This document shows, piece by piece, positions 8,162 to 15,000 of a stretch of 21,170 nucleotides of DNA. Numbering within the stretch: the first letter of the stretch is position 1; every line of letters begins with the position of its first letter. The stretch spans positions 1 to 21,170 of the forward strand of contig JAZNOG010000081.1 in NCBI GenBank assembly GCA_045580645.1. Direction: 5' to 3'. The position numbers and the translations under genes were made by a program. Under the pieces are notes generated by a model, which made no database searches, was not told the DNA's origin, and saw nothing but the letters and a program-made list of their open reading frames with translations. This stretch comes from HGM10836 sp045580645 (GTDB lineage: Bacteria; Bacillota_I; Bacilli_A; RF39; UBA660).

Positions 8162-8182
8162 GTTTATGAGAGGGTGAATTTT

Positions 8183-9700
8183 ATGAATAAAAAATTTTAT
8201 ATTACAACTCCAATATATTATCCTTCTGATTATTTTCATATTGGACATTGTTATACTACTATTATTGCTGATACATTAGCAAGATATAAAAGATTAAAAG
8301 GTTATGATGTTTTTTTTCAAACCGGAACAGATGAACATGGTCAAAAGATAGAGAAAAAAGCAGAAATAGCAGGAGTTTCTCCAAAGGAATATGTTGATAA
8401 AATTGTTGAAAATGCTAAAGATTTATGGAGTAGTTTAGGAATAACTTATGATAAGTTTATTAGAACAACAGATGAGGAACATGTTTTAATCGTGCAAAAA
8501 ATATTTAAGAAATTATATGAACAAGGCGATATATATAAAGGTTCTTATAAAGGTCTTTATTGCACTCCTTGTGAGTCTTTTTGGACTGAGACACAATTAA
8601 TAGATGGCAAGTGTCCAGATTGTGGTAGGGATGTTCATGAGGTTGAGGAAGAGGCTTATTTCTTTAAGTTATCTAAATATCAAGATAGATTAGAAAAACA
8701 TTTAGAAGAAAATCCTGAGTTTATTGCGCCGCTTTCTAGAAAAAATGAAATGATAAATAACTTTATTAAACCAGGTCTTCAAGATCTTTGTGTTTCTAGA
8801 ACTTCTTTTGATTGGGGAATACCTGTTAGTTTTGATGAAAAACATGTTGTTTATGTTTGGATTGATGCGTTAAGCAATTATATTACGTCGCTTGGTTATT
8901 TATCCGATAATGATAATTTGTTTAAAAAATATTGGCCTTGTGATTTGCATATAGTAGGTAAGGAAATTGTTAGATTTCATACTATTATATGGCCTATTAT
9001 GCTTATGGCACTTGATTTACCTTTACCAAAAAAGGTATTTGGACATGGTTGGTTAATAATTGATGGTGGTAAAATTTCTAAGAGTTTAGGAAATTATAAA
9101 GATCCAAGAGAATATATTAATGAATATGGTGTGGATGCTGTTAGATATTTTGCTTTAAGAGAAGTTCCTTTCGGAAGTGATGGTAATTTTTCAGAAGAAG
9201 CACTTATAAATAGGATTAATTCTGATTTGGCTAATGTTTTAGGTAATTTAGTAAATAGAACTATTGCAATGGCTAATAAATATTTTGATGGTTATGTTAA
9301 AAATAAAAATGTTTCTTTAGAAATTGATAATGATTTAATTAGAACGAAAGAAGAATTACTTAACAAATATGATGAAAAAATGGACAATTTAGAAGTGGGT
9401 CTTGCTCTTGAGGAAATTTTCAATTTACTTAGAAAATCTAATAAATATATAGATGAAACCACTCCTTGGATTTTAGCAAAAGATGAGGAAAATGGTGATA
9501 GACTTGAAACGATTATATATAATTTACTTGATTCTATTAGGGTTTGTGCAATACTTCTTCAACCATTTATACCTACAATAGCTTCAAAAATGTTAGAACA
9601 ATTAGGTGTTTCAGAAGGATCATTTGAAAGTATAAATCTTTCAAATGATTATAAAGTAAAATCAGCAGAGGTTATATTTAAGAGAATTGATACTAAATAG
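8183..9700 (+). CDS. metG: Methionyl-tRNA synthetase
   Basis: The 505-residue class I synthetase charges tRNA-Met. HIGH is at residues 19-22, the KMSKS loop is KISKS at 297-301, and a four-cysteine zinc knuckle is formed by C127, C130, C144 and C147. The anticodon-binding helical domain follows and the protein ends there, so the C-terminal Trbp111-like tRNA-binding domain of the roughly 660-residue Bacillus enzyme is missing. Shorter enzymes of this type exist. ATG 8183 is preceded by AGAGGGTG; the GTG at 8174 lies inside that site. In B. subtilis metS is followed by tatD (yabD) and yabE, and the same order is kept here with one small gene added. Confidence 0.97.
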   Translation: MNKKFYITTPIYYPSDYFHIGHCYTTIIADTLARYKRLKGYDVFFQTGTDEHGQKIEKKAEIAGVSPKEYVDKIVENAKDLWSSLGITYDKFIRTTDEEHVLIVQKIFKKLYEQGDIYKGSYKGLYCTPCESFWTETQLIDGKCPDCGRDVHEVEEEAYFFKLSKYQDRLEKHLEENPEFIAPLSRKNEMINNFIKPGLQDLCVSRTSFDWGIPVSFDEKHVVYVWIDALSNYITSLGYLSDNDNLFKKYWPCDLHIVGKEIVRFHTIIWPIMLMALDLPLPKKVFGHGWLIIDGGKISKSLGNYKDPREYINEYGVDAVRYFALREVPFGSDGNFSEEALINRINSDLANVLGNLVNRTIAMANKYFDGYVKNKNVSLEIDNDLIRTKEELLNKYDEKMDNLEVGLALEEIFNLLRKSNKYIDETTPWILAKDEENGDRLETIIYNLLDSIRVCAILLQPFIPTIASKMLEQLGVSEGSFESINLSNDYKVKSAEVIFKRIDTK

Positions 9701-9702
9701 TG

Positions 9703-9742
9703 TAAAAAAAGATGTAAATTTTAAGATTTATATCTTTTTTTT
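9703..9742 (+). terminator. Intrinsic terminator after metG
   Basis: A long stem pairs AAAAAAGAT with ATCTTTTTT, extended on the inside by TAAAT with ATTTA across a G/T mismatch. The loop is six bases and the stem runs into a T tract. It isolates metG from the small gene at 9810. Confidence 0.8.
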
Positions 9743-9809
9743 ATATCTTTTTTTGAAAAATAAATTATACTTAAATGGTAGTGCTAATAAAAATAAAAGG
9801 AGAATTGAT

Positions 9810-9959
9810 ATGTTTTCTGAATGGAAAATTAAAGAAGTTCTGGTTGTTATTTTTGTAGTATTTATAATAGAATTATTAATTTCAGGTCCTAAAATAATTG
9901 ATATTTTTTATCTATTAATACTTCTATTTTATTTTATAAGATTTAAGATGTTAGATTGA
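9810..9959 (+). CDS. 49-residue membrane protein of unknown function
   Basis: I do not recognise this protein. It has a strong ribosome site (AAAAGGAGAA) 7 bases before the ATG and a short charged start (MFSEWKIKE). Two hydrophobic stretches follow (about 10-24 and 31-44), separated by SGPKIID, which would make a hairpin in the membrane with both ends inside. It is bounded on both sides by terminators, so it should form its own transcript, although I see only a TATACT at 9766-9771 with no good -35. A longer frame reaching back to 9687 is not credible because it would overlap metG and cross the terminator. No homology-based function can be offered. Confidence 0.65.
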   Translation: MFSEWKIKEVLVVIFVVFIIELLISGPKIIDIFYLLILLFYFIRFKMLD

Positions 9960-9977
9960 TACCTAGTGTATCTTTTT
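9958..9977 (+). terminator. Short terminator after the 49-residue ORF
   Basis: GATAC (9958-9962) and GTATC (9968-9972) flank a 5-base loop and are followed by TTTTT. The stem starts within the TGA stop codon of the small ORF. The stem is short but its position and T run fit a terminator. Confidence 0.55.
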
Positions 9978-10011
9978 ATTTTGTTATATAATTATGTAGG
10001 AGGTTATTTAT

Positions 10012-10758
10012 ATGTTAATTGATACACATGCTCATTTATCTAAAGAAGATGATATAAAAAAGGTTATACAAAATGCGAAAAAAGAGGGAGTTAATTATAT
10101 TATTTTAGGAGGTTGTGATAAAAAAAGTAATTTTGAAAATATTGATATAGCTTTAAAATATGAAAATGTTTATGCTAGTGTTGGTTTTCATCCTGAATTT
10201 GCAAATTATATATGTGATAAAGATATAAATGAGTTAGAAAAGTTGATACAAGAAACTTCTAAGGTTGTTGCAATTGGAGAAATAGGGCTTGATTATCATT
10301 ATGGTAAGGAAAATAGATTGTTACAAATTGAACTTTTTGAAAAGCAAATGTCTTTTGCTGAAAAATTAAAAATACCTGTTATAATTCATACAAGGGACGC
10401 TATTATGGAAACTTATGAAATATTGAAAAAGTATAATGTTAAAGGAATTATTCATTGTTTTTCTGGTAGCTATGAAATGGCGAAAAAGTTTATTTCTTTA
10501 GGGTATAAGCTTGGTATAGGCGGCATTTTAACTTTTAAAAATAGTTCTTTAAAGGATGTTATTAATAATATTTCTTTAGATGATATAGTTTTTGAAACAG
10601 ATTCTCCTTATTTATCTCCTAGAAGAGGGGAGGTCAATGAACCTAAAAATGTTAGAATAGTTGCAGAATTTTTAGCTGATATTAAAAATGTTTCTGTTTC
10701 TGAAGTTGAGAGGATTACAACAGAAAATGTAGTTAGGTTATTTGACTTAGATATATAA
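10012..10758 (+). CDS. tatD: TatD family metal-dependent deoxyribonuclease
   Basis: The 248-residue protein has the amidohydrolase-fold metal ligands of the TatD/YabD family: H6 and H8 in DTHAHL, E90 in GEIGLDY, H126 in IIHTRDA, H148 in IHCFSG and D197 in ETDSPYL. Members act as 3'-5' DNA exonucleases, with roles proposed in DNA repair and quality control. The length and start match the family, and TAGGAGG precedes the ATG by 8 bases. It follows metG, as yabD follows metS in Bacillus. A TATAAT at 9987-9992 might be its promoter but lacks a -35 match. Confidence 0.95.
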   Translation: MLIDTHAHLSKEDDIKKVIQNAKKEGVNYIILGGCDKKSNFENIDIALKYENVYASVGFHPEFANYICDKDINELEKLIQETSKVVAIGEIGLDYHYGKENRLLQIELFEKQMSFAEKLKIPVIIHTRDAIMETYEILKKYNVKGIIHCFSGSYEMAKKFISLGYKLGIGGILTFKNSSLKDVINNISLDDIVFETDSPYLSPRRGEVNEPKNVRIVAEFLADIKNVSVSEVERITTENVVRLFDLDI

Positions 10759-10770
10759 TTTTGATAATAT
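10742..10770 (+). promoter_or_regulatory. Candidate sigma-A promoter for the 3D-domain gene
   Basis: TTGACT (10742-10747) and TAATAT (10765-10770) are separated by 17 bases, over the end of tatD. A start near 10777 would leave a leader of about 24 bases before the TTG start at 10801. Confidence 0.5.
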
Positions 10771-10800
10771 TTATTTATATGGTAAAGTGAGGTGCTTTAT

Positions 10801-11397
10801 TTGAAAAAATTTAGATTTTCTAAGGGATTATTAATTACAATATATGGTTCTGGTTTATTATGCTTATTACTTGGTATTTCTATAAGTGTTATTTTTTCTT
10901 CTAAAGAAGATTATTTGAAAGTAGAAAATGTTAATTTAGAAAAGAGTATTGATGATAAAGAACTTATTGATAGTTATAAAGTTTTAGATAAAAAAGTTCT
11001 TGATCCAATTTTATATGATACTATGGCTGAAGCTGTTAGTAATGCAAAATATTTTCCTACTAGCTTTTATGGGAAACTTACTCATTATGGGCCTGATTGT
11101 CCTTTGTGTGGAGGTCATTTAGGTTGTAATGGGCAAGATGCAAGAAATGGTAATATTTATTATGATGATAAAGAATATGGAACAGTTAGAATAGTTGCAG
11201 CTTCACAGATTTTGCCATGTGGCTCTATTATAAGAATAAATGTCGATGCATATGATCCGGATGGTATGTATGCCATTGTTTTAGATAGAGGGGTTTCACC
11301 TGGTATTATTGATTTACTTAAAACTTCACAGAGAGCAAAGGCTCCAAGTAGAACTGTAAACAAAGCTTTATTTGATATAGTGAGGTATGGATATTAA
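10801..11397 (+). CDS. Membrane-anchored 3D-domain cell-wall protein (YabE-like)
   Basis: The start is probably TTG at 10801, since GTGAGGTG ends 6 bases before it; this gives 198 residues. An N-terminal membrane anchor or signal (about 10-32) is followed by a linker and then a C-terminal 3D domain, a double-psi barrel related to the lytic transglycosylase MltA. The conserved aspartates appear in AIVLDRGVSPGIIDLL. In B. subtilis YabE is a larger cell-wall-binding protein with DUF348 and G5 domains; those are missing here, so only the position (after tatD, before rsmA) and the 3D domain match. A cysteine cluster, CPLCGGHLGC, plus a later LPCGS cysteine, could form disulfides or bind metal outside the cell. 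The probable role is peptidoglycan remodelling. Confidence 0.8.
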   Translation: MKKFRFSKGLLITIYGSGLLCLLLGISISVIFSSKEDYLKVENVNLEKSIDDKELIDSYKVLDKKVLDPILYDTMAEAVSNAKYFPTSFYGKLTHYGPDCPLCGGHLGCNGQDARNGNIYYDDKEYGTVRIVAASQILPCGSIIRINVDAYDPDGMYAIVLDRGVSPGIIDLLKTSQRAKAPSRTVNKALFDIVRYGY

Positions 11398-11427
11398 CGA
11401 CAAAATCAATTATTTGTCGTTTTTTTG
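11396..11427 (+). terminator. Intrinsic terminator after the 3D-domain gene
   Basis: AACGACAAA (11396-11404) pairs with TTTGTCGTT (11413-11421) around an 8-base loop, then a T run to 11427. It separates the core genes from the TasA/SipW island. Confidence 0.85.
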
Positions 11428-11456
11428 TAAAAAATTTTTTTTTACGCAAAAAAGAC

Positions 11457-11485
11457 TTGATTTTGATTTTATTTTTAGGTATTAT
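11457..11485 (+). promoter_or_regulatory. Candidate sigma-A promoter of the fibre subunit operon
   Basis: TTGATT (11457-11462) and TATTAT (11480-11485) are spaced by 17 bases, about 25 bases before the ATG at 11511, and an AAAGGAGG ribosome site lies between. A strong ribosome site and a short leader suggest high output. I see no clear operator repeat. Confidence 0.5.
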
Positions 11486-11510
11486 GGTTATAGTAAAGGA
11501 GGATAAAAAA

Positions 11511-12179
11511 ATGATGGAACAAAATAGTTCAAAAAAAGTATTGTTATCAGTTTTAGGTGTAGCTATCTTGATTGTTGCTGTGGTTGGTATTTCATTCGCT
11601 GCTTTAAATTATGATAGAACAGGCGGAACAAACACAATTACAACAGGAACAATAACTATGAGTTTTACAGAAGCAACTAATGGTATTTTGTTAGAAAACG
11701 CATTACCAATGGGTGATTCTACTGCAATCAAAACATTAACTGGAAGTAGAGAATATTTTGATTTTTCAGTTACTTCTACTGCTAATGCTGCAGTTAATGT
11801 AGGATATGAAGTTAACGTAACACCTGTTGCTATAACTGAAACTGAAACAGTTGGAGCTTTAACTGCTGGGGAAGTTAAAATCTACTTAGAAGAAAAAAAT
11901 GCTGAAGGTAATTATGTTGCTGTAGTAGATCCAGTATTAGTTAGTTCTTTAACTGGATCAACATTAAGAGCTGGTTCTTTAGTTTTAGATGATTTCACTG
12001 ATGAGTATACTGCTACTACTGGTGGAACAAATACTAGAGATTTCAGACTTAGAATTTGGGTTGATAGCAATGTAAATACTGATAAGTTATCAGCTAAACG
12101 CTTTGACTATAAAATTCTTGTAAATGTTGATAGTCGTGTTAACGCAATAGGCGCTACTGAATTTACACCTGGTGCTTAA
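11511..12179 (+). CDS. TasA/camelysin-family secreted fibre subunit, paralogue 1
   Basis: This 222-residue protein starts with SSKK and a hydrophobic signal segment (10-31) ending in GISFAALNY, the form of SipW-type signal peptides. A beta-rich Thr/Ala/Val ectodomain follows. Features shared with the next gene and the two TasA-like genes downstream are the ITTGTITMSF strand after the signal, an N-[AE]-x-P turn (ENALPMGD), YFDFSVT, and a late R-x-W-V-[DS] motif (RLRIWVDSN). TasA of B. subtilis is cleaved by SipW and polymerises into biofilm fibres, and the nearby sipW fits that route. No cysteines occur. The ribosome site AAAGGAGG favours ATG 11511 over 11514. Codons look less AT-extreme than in core genes, suggesting strong expression. 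The exact substrate or partner is unknown. Confidence 0.82.
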   Translation: MMEQNSSKKVLLSVLGVAILIVAVVGISFAALNYDRTGGTNTITTGTITMSFTEATNGILLENALPMGDSTAIKTLTGSREYFDFSVTSTANAAVNVGYEVNVTPVAITETETVGALTAGEVKIYLEEKNAEGNYVAVVDPVLVSSLTGSTLRAGSLVLDDFTDEYTATTGGTNTRDFRLRIWVDSNVNTDKLSAKRFDYKILVNVDSRVNAIGATEFTPGA

Positions 12180-12231
12180 AATTAAAAATAAAAACAAAAA
12201 ATTTATTTAAATATTATGAAAGGAGATCTTT

Positions 12232-12996
12232 ATGGAAAACAAAAAGACATTAATTTTATCAATAATAGGAGTTTTAGTTCTAATTATTGCAGTAGTTGGT
12301 GTTTCATTCGCAATGTATTCATTTAGTGCTACTGGAACTCGTGAAAACGTTATCCAAACAGGTTCTGTTACATTGGATTTCAATGGAGAAGGTTCTTGTT
12401 CTGTTGAAGGAAATGATACTTATCAAGAATGTGAAGCTGCTGGTGGTGTTTGGACTGGTCCAAATGTTATTAGTTTAACTAATGAATATCCAAAAACTGA
12501 TGATAAAGGATTAGAAAATGACGCTGTTACATTTACAGTTGGAGCTGAATACGAAGGTGATATGACTATCGATTATGCTTTACAATTTGTTGATATTGAA
12601 GAACAAGGAACTTTAACTGATGATATGATAAAACTTCAAATTATGAAAAATGATGGAACAGTTTCATATCCAATGGGAAGCGCTACTTCTGGAGCTTCAA
12701 TGAACACTGTTGCAGCTACTACTAATACATTAACAGGTGCTGATGGATATGTATTTGATACAGGATACTTTACAACTAAAGGAACTGTAACTTATACAAT
12801 TAGAGCTTGGGTTAGTGATCAATATAATTTAGTTGTTCCAGGAGCTAATGCTGGTACTTGTTCAATTGCTGAACATACTACTGCTGCTGCTTGTGCTACT
12901 GCTGGTGGAACTTGGACACAAACTCTTGCTTCTCAAGCTGAAACATTCAGATTCAAAATTAGAGTTGTTGCTGCTCAAAGAATCAATGTAGCTTAA
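12232..12996 (+). CDS. TasA-family fibre subunit, paralogue 2, with two cysteine microdomains
   Basis: This 254-residue paralogue has an almost identical leader to its neighbour (KKTLILSIIGVLVLIIAVVG then VSFAMYSF), QTGSVTLDF after the signal, the NEYPKTD turn and the IRAWVSD motif, and ends with a strand FRFKIRVV. Unlike the others it carries two inserted cysteine segments with identical spacing: C56-x10-C67-xx-AGG-x-W74-T and C210-x10-C221-xx-AGG-x-W228-T. Each probably forms a disulfide hairpin. One sits between the first strand and the NEYP turn, the other between the R-x-W motif and the last strand. AAAGGAGA precedes the ATG, 52 bases after paralogue 1 with no terminator between, so the two are cotranscribed. 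It probably copolymerises with, or decorates, the fibre of paralogue 1 (inference). Confidence 0.82.
   Translation: MENKKTLILSIIGVLVLIIAVVGVSFAMYSFSATGTRENVIQTGSVTLDFNGEGSCSVEGNDTYQECEAAGGVWTGPNVISLTNEYPKTDDKGLENDAVTFTVGAEYEGDMTIDYALQFVDIEEQGTLTDDMIKLQIMKNDGTVSYPMGSATSGASMNTVAATTNTLTGADGYVFDTGYFTTKGTVTYTIRAWVSDQYNLVVPGANAGTCSIAEHTTAAACATAGGTWTQTLASQAETFRFKIRVVAAQRINVA
12397..12456 (+). repeat. Cysteine/Gly-Gly-Trp microdomain, copy 1
   Basis: It encodes residues 56-75 of the second TasA-like protein: Cys, Ser, then ten residues between the cysteines, then xx-AGG-x-W-T. The spacing is identical to copy 2 while most other residues differ, which fits a small disulfide-stabilised fold more than a recent DNA duplication. 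Confidence 0.75.
12859..12918 (+). repeat. Cysteine/Gly-Gly-Trp microdomain, copy 2
   Basis: It encodes residues 210-229 of the same protein, with the pattern C-x10-C-xx-AGG-x-W-T identical in spacing to copy 1. It lies in the loop before the last predicted beta strand. The other three TasA-like proteins here have nothing at this place. Confidence 0.75.
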
Positions 12997-13005
12997 TAAT
13001 ACTTT

Positions 13006-13037
13006 AAAAACAATGTAAATTTACATTGTTTTTTTTT
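13006..13037 (+). terminator. Strong terminator after the two fibre subunits
   Basis: AAAAACAATGTAAA is followed directly by its exact reverse complement (13006-13033), then the T run continues to 13037. It ends the two-gene subunit operon and separates it from the assembly genes, so the two units can be expressed at different levels. The A-rich 5' arm makes it potentially bidirectional, but no minus-strand gene is present. Confidence 0.88.
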
Positions 13038-13066
13038 CTTTTAAATAAATACTTTTAAAAAATCAT

Positions 13067-13096
13067 TTATTGTGGTATCATATATATAGATATAAT
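13067..13096 (+). promoter_or_regulatory. Candidate promoter of the SipW-containing operon
   Basis: A perfect TATAAT is at 13091-13096, 19 bases before the ATG at 13115. TTATTG at 13067-13072 (18-base spacer) is the best -35. Just upstream, TGTGGTAT at 13071-13078 resembles the extended -10 of the metG promoter and could be an alternative start. Confidence 0.45.
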
Positions 13097-13114
13097 ACTA
13101 GTGCGAGGTGTGAT

Positions 13115-13789
13115 ATGAAAAAAGAATTAAAGGGCGAATTGACTATCGATGAACGATTTATAGCTGATGCTGTTGCGGAAGAAATTATCGAGCAGGATGA
13201 TAAAGAAAAAAAGAGGTTTTTAATATTTTTATTAATTTTTATTATTTGTTTGATATTTTTAATATCTAGTATTTCTTTTGCAATGTTTGGTCATCATCAT
13301 TCCGGTTCGCATGATAATGTTATTGATACTGGTTCAGTTTTGTTTTCTTTTAATGAAGGTTCAAATTACATTGAAATATTAAATGCTTATCCTATTAGTG
13401 ATCAAATAGGAAAAAATTATAGTGGCGATAAACAATATTTTGATTTTTCTGTATCTGTTGGATTTAGTAAAAAAGTTAAAAATAAAAATTTGAATTATGA
13501 GGTGTCATTAATTCCATTAAATAATAATACACTTGATGATAAATATATAAGAGTATATTTAACTAAAAACGGTAAGGATATATCTATAAATGAAAAAATA
13601 GTCAATAATTTTTCGGATTTGGATAAAAGTATAAAATATAAAAATGGTAAAGTTTTAATTACTGAAAATGTTAAGAAAAATACTATAAATAATTATAGAC
13701 TTAGGTTGTGGCTTTCTGATAAGTATGAGGTTACTAATAAATCTTTAGTATTTAAATGTAAGGTTGCTATTGCAACTTATGAAGAATAG
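13115..13789 (+). CDS. TasA-like membrane protein with cytoplasmic extension, paralogue 3
   Basis: The 224-residue protein starts at ATG 13115 (GAGGTG 4 bases upstream). Residues 1-34 are charged and probably cytoplasmic, 35-56 span the membrane, and the outside part repeats the family pattern: SFAMFG at the membrane exit, DNVIDTGSVLFSF, NAYPISD, QYFDFSVSVG and RLRLWLSDKYEV. A histidine run follows the possible cleavage point (GHHHSGSH). The SFA motif resembles that of the two fibre subunits, so SipW could cleave it, but the long N-terminal extension is unusual for a secreted subunit. A role as minor or initiating subunit, or membrane base of the fibre, is possible (inference). It lies 14 bases before sipW. 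There are no extracellular cysteines until a C-terminal one (FKCKVAI). Confidence 0.75.
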   Translation: MKKELKGELTIDERFIADAVAEEIIEQDDKEKKRFLIFLLIFIICLIFLISSISFAMFGHHHSGSHDNVIDTGSVLFSFNEGSNYIEILNAYPISDQIGKNYSGDKQYFDFSVSVGFSKKVKNKNLNYEVSLIPLNNNTLDDKYIRVYLTKNGKDISINEKIVNNFSDLDKSIKYKNGKVLITENVKKNTINNYRLRLWLSDKYEVTNKSLVFKCKVAIATYEE

Positions 13790-13802
13790 AAAGAGGTTGA
13801 AT

Positions 13803-14423
13803 ATGAAAAAAGCGTTTAATAGAATAAGTAAGATTATATCTTCTGCTATTTTTGTGTTGTTAATGATAATTATTGCTATTATAGTTATTTATATATTAAG
13901 GGTTAAGTTTTTAGCGGGCAATAATAGACTTGGTGAAGTTAAAACAAATTTTTATACTATTTTAACTACTAGTATGGTTCCTACTATTGATGCAGGTGAT
14001 ATAGTTATTACTCATAAAAATACAAATGATATTTATAATAAAGGAGATATTATTACTTTTGTTTCTAGCGGTTCTTCTATTACTATTACACATCGTATTA
14101 CTGATGTTAGCATTTTGAATGGCGAATATTTTTATAGAACTAAAGGTGATCATAATGCAACAGAGGATTCTACTTTAGTGCCTGCAAATAATGTTATAGG
14201 AAGAGTTATTTTTAGACTTCCTAAAGTTGGTTATCTTCAACAATTTTTAGTAACTAGAACTGGTTGGATTGTTGCAATAGTGCTTCCGTGTTTAGGTATA
14301 GTTATATATGATATTTTAAAAGTTATTAGATTATCTTATGGAAAAACAAAAAACAAAATTAAAGAAACAAAAAAGTCATTAGAAGCAAGAGAAAATTTAA
14401 GGAAGGTGATTGAAAGTGATTAG
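13803..14423 (+). CDS. sipW: Signal peptidase I, SipW (ER/archaeal) type
   Basis: The 206-residue protein has an N-terminal membrane segment (about 10-33) and a second one near the C terminus (about 154-177), the layout of SipW. The catalytic serine is S57 in TTSMVPTIDAGD. Where ordinary bacterial enzymes have lysine, there is a histidine (H97 in ITHRITDV), and an acidic residue follows in TKGDHN (D116). The 40- and 19-residue spacings agree with the Ser47-His87-Asp106 triad I recall for B. subtilis SipW. SipW is the dedicated peptidase for TasA and TapA, and here it is surrounded by four TasA-like genes. ATG 13803 is preceded by AGAGG; the TTG further up overlaps the previous gene. It overlaps the next gene by 8 bases. 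Confidence 0.93.
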   Translation: MKKAFNRISKIISSAIFVLLMIIIAIIVIYILRVKFLAGNNRLGEVKTNFYTILTTSMVPTIDAGDIVITHKNTNDIYNKGDIITFVSSGSSITITHRITDVSILNGEYFYRTKGDHNATEDSTLVPANNVIGRVIFRLPKVGYLQQFLVTRTGWIVAIVLPCLGIVIYDILKVIRLSYGKTKNKIKETKKSLEARENLRKVIESD

Positions 14424-14991
14424 TAAAGAACCTTTAGAAAATGAAAAATTTGTTGATGAAATACATGAGAATGACATTATTGTTTCAGAAAAAAAGAATA
14501 ACAAAAAAAGAAATATTTTATTTGTTATATTTGCAATATTATTACTTTTGTTTTCATTATTATTTTTACTTTATAGAAACGGTATAATTATAGTTAATAA
14601 TACTTATCATGTTTCACATAATTTATTTGTAGTTCATTCAAATACTAGTTTTGGGGATAAAATAAAGGATTTTTCACATTATGATACTTATGATAATTCT
14701 TATGTTTATAATTTTTCAATTCATAATAATAGTGATAAAAAATTATTTTATGAGATTGTTTTAGAAGATATTAATCATAATAATGAAGATAGTATTAATA
14801 AAAATAATATAAATTATGCTTTAATAAAAAATTCTGAATTATTATTTAAGGGAAAACTTTCATCAAAAGAAAAAAATGTCTTAGCATCATATTCTATTTT
14901 TTCTAATCAAGTAGATATATATGAAATTAGAATGTGGGTTGATAATAATGTTTCTGGTAGTTTAGAATTTAAAATAAATGTTACTGATTAA
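14416..14991 (+). CDS. Divergent TasA-like membrane-anchored protein, paralogue 4
   Basis: I chose the GTG at 14416, 7 bases after AAGGTG; the in-frame TTG at 14410 is too near that site. The 191-residue protein has a charged N terminus (1-32), one membrane segment (33-53), and a beta-rich outside domain of about 135 residues. Weak family marks remain: a YxYNFSIHNNS strand, the YEIRMWVDNNVSG motif and a final strand LEFKINVTD. It lacks the SFA-type cleavage motif and the TGS-V-x-L-x-F strand, so it is probably not processed by SipW and stays anchored (inference). It could serve as the membrane base or an assembly factor, in the way TapA assists TasA, but it has no visible TapA similarity. Confidence 0.65.
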   Translation: MISKEPLENEKFVDEIHENDIIVSEKKNNKKRNILFVIFAILLLLFSLLFLLYRNGIIIVNNTYHVSHNLFVVHSNTSFGDKIKDFSHYDTYDNSYVYNFSIHNNSDKKLFYEIVLEDINHNNEDSINKNNINYALIKNSELLFKGKLSSKEKNVLASYSIFSNQVDIYEIRMWVDNNVSGSLEFKINVTD

Positions 14992-15000
14992 GGAGGATAT

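Noticed and set aside
8047..8182. T-box or SAM riboswitch in the metG leader
   Set aside because: The GGUGGNACC T-box core and the SAM-I core could not be found, and the leader is short for a T-box; only a plain terminator hairpin is supported.
7946..8248. Minus-strand open frame of 100 codons over the spoVT-metG junction
   Set aside because: It overlaps two certain genes, contains the leader hairpin, and has no ribosome site or family-like sequence; AT-rich DNA gives such frames by chance.
12296..12478. Second plus-strand frame inside paralogue 2
   Set aside because: It lies wholly within a clear gene in another frame and has no ribosome site.
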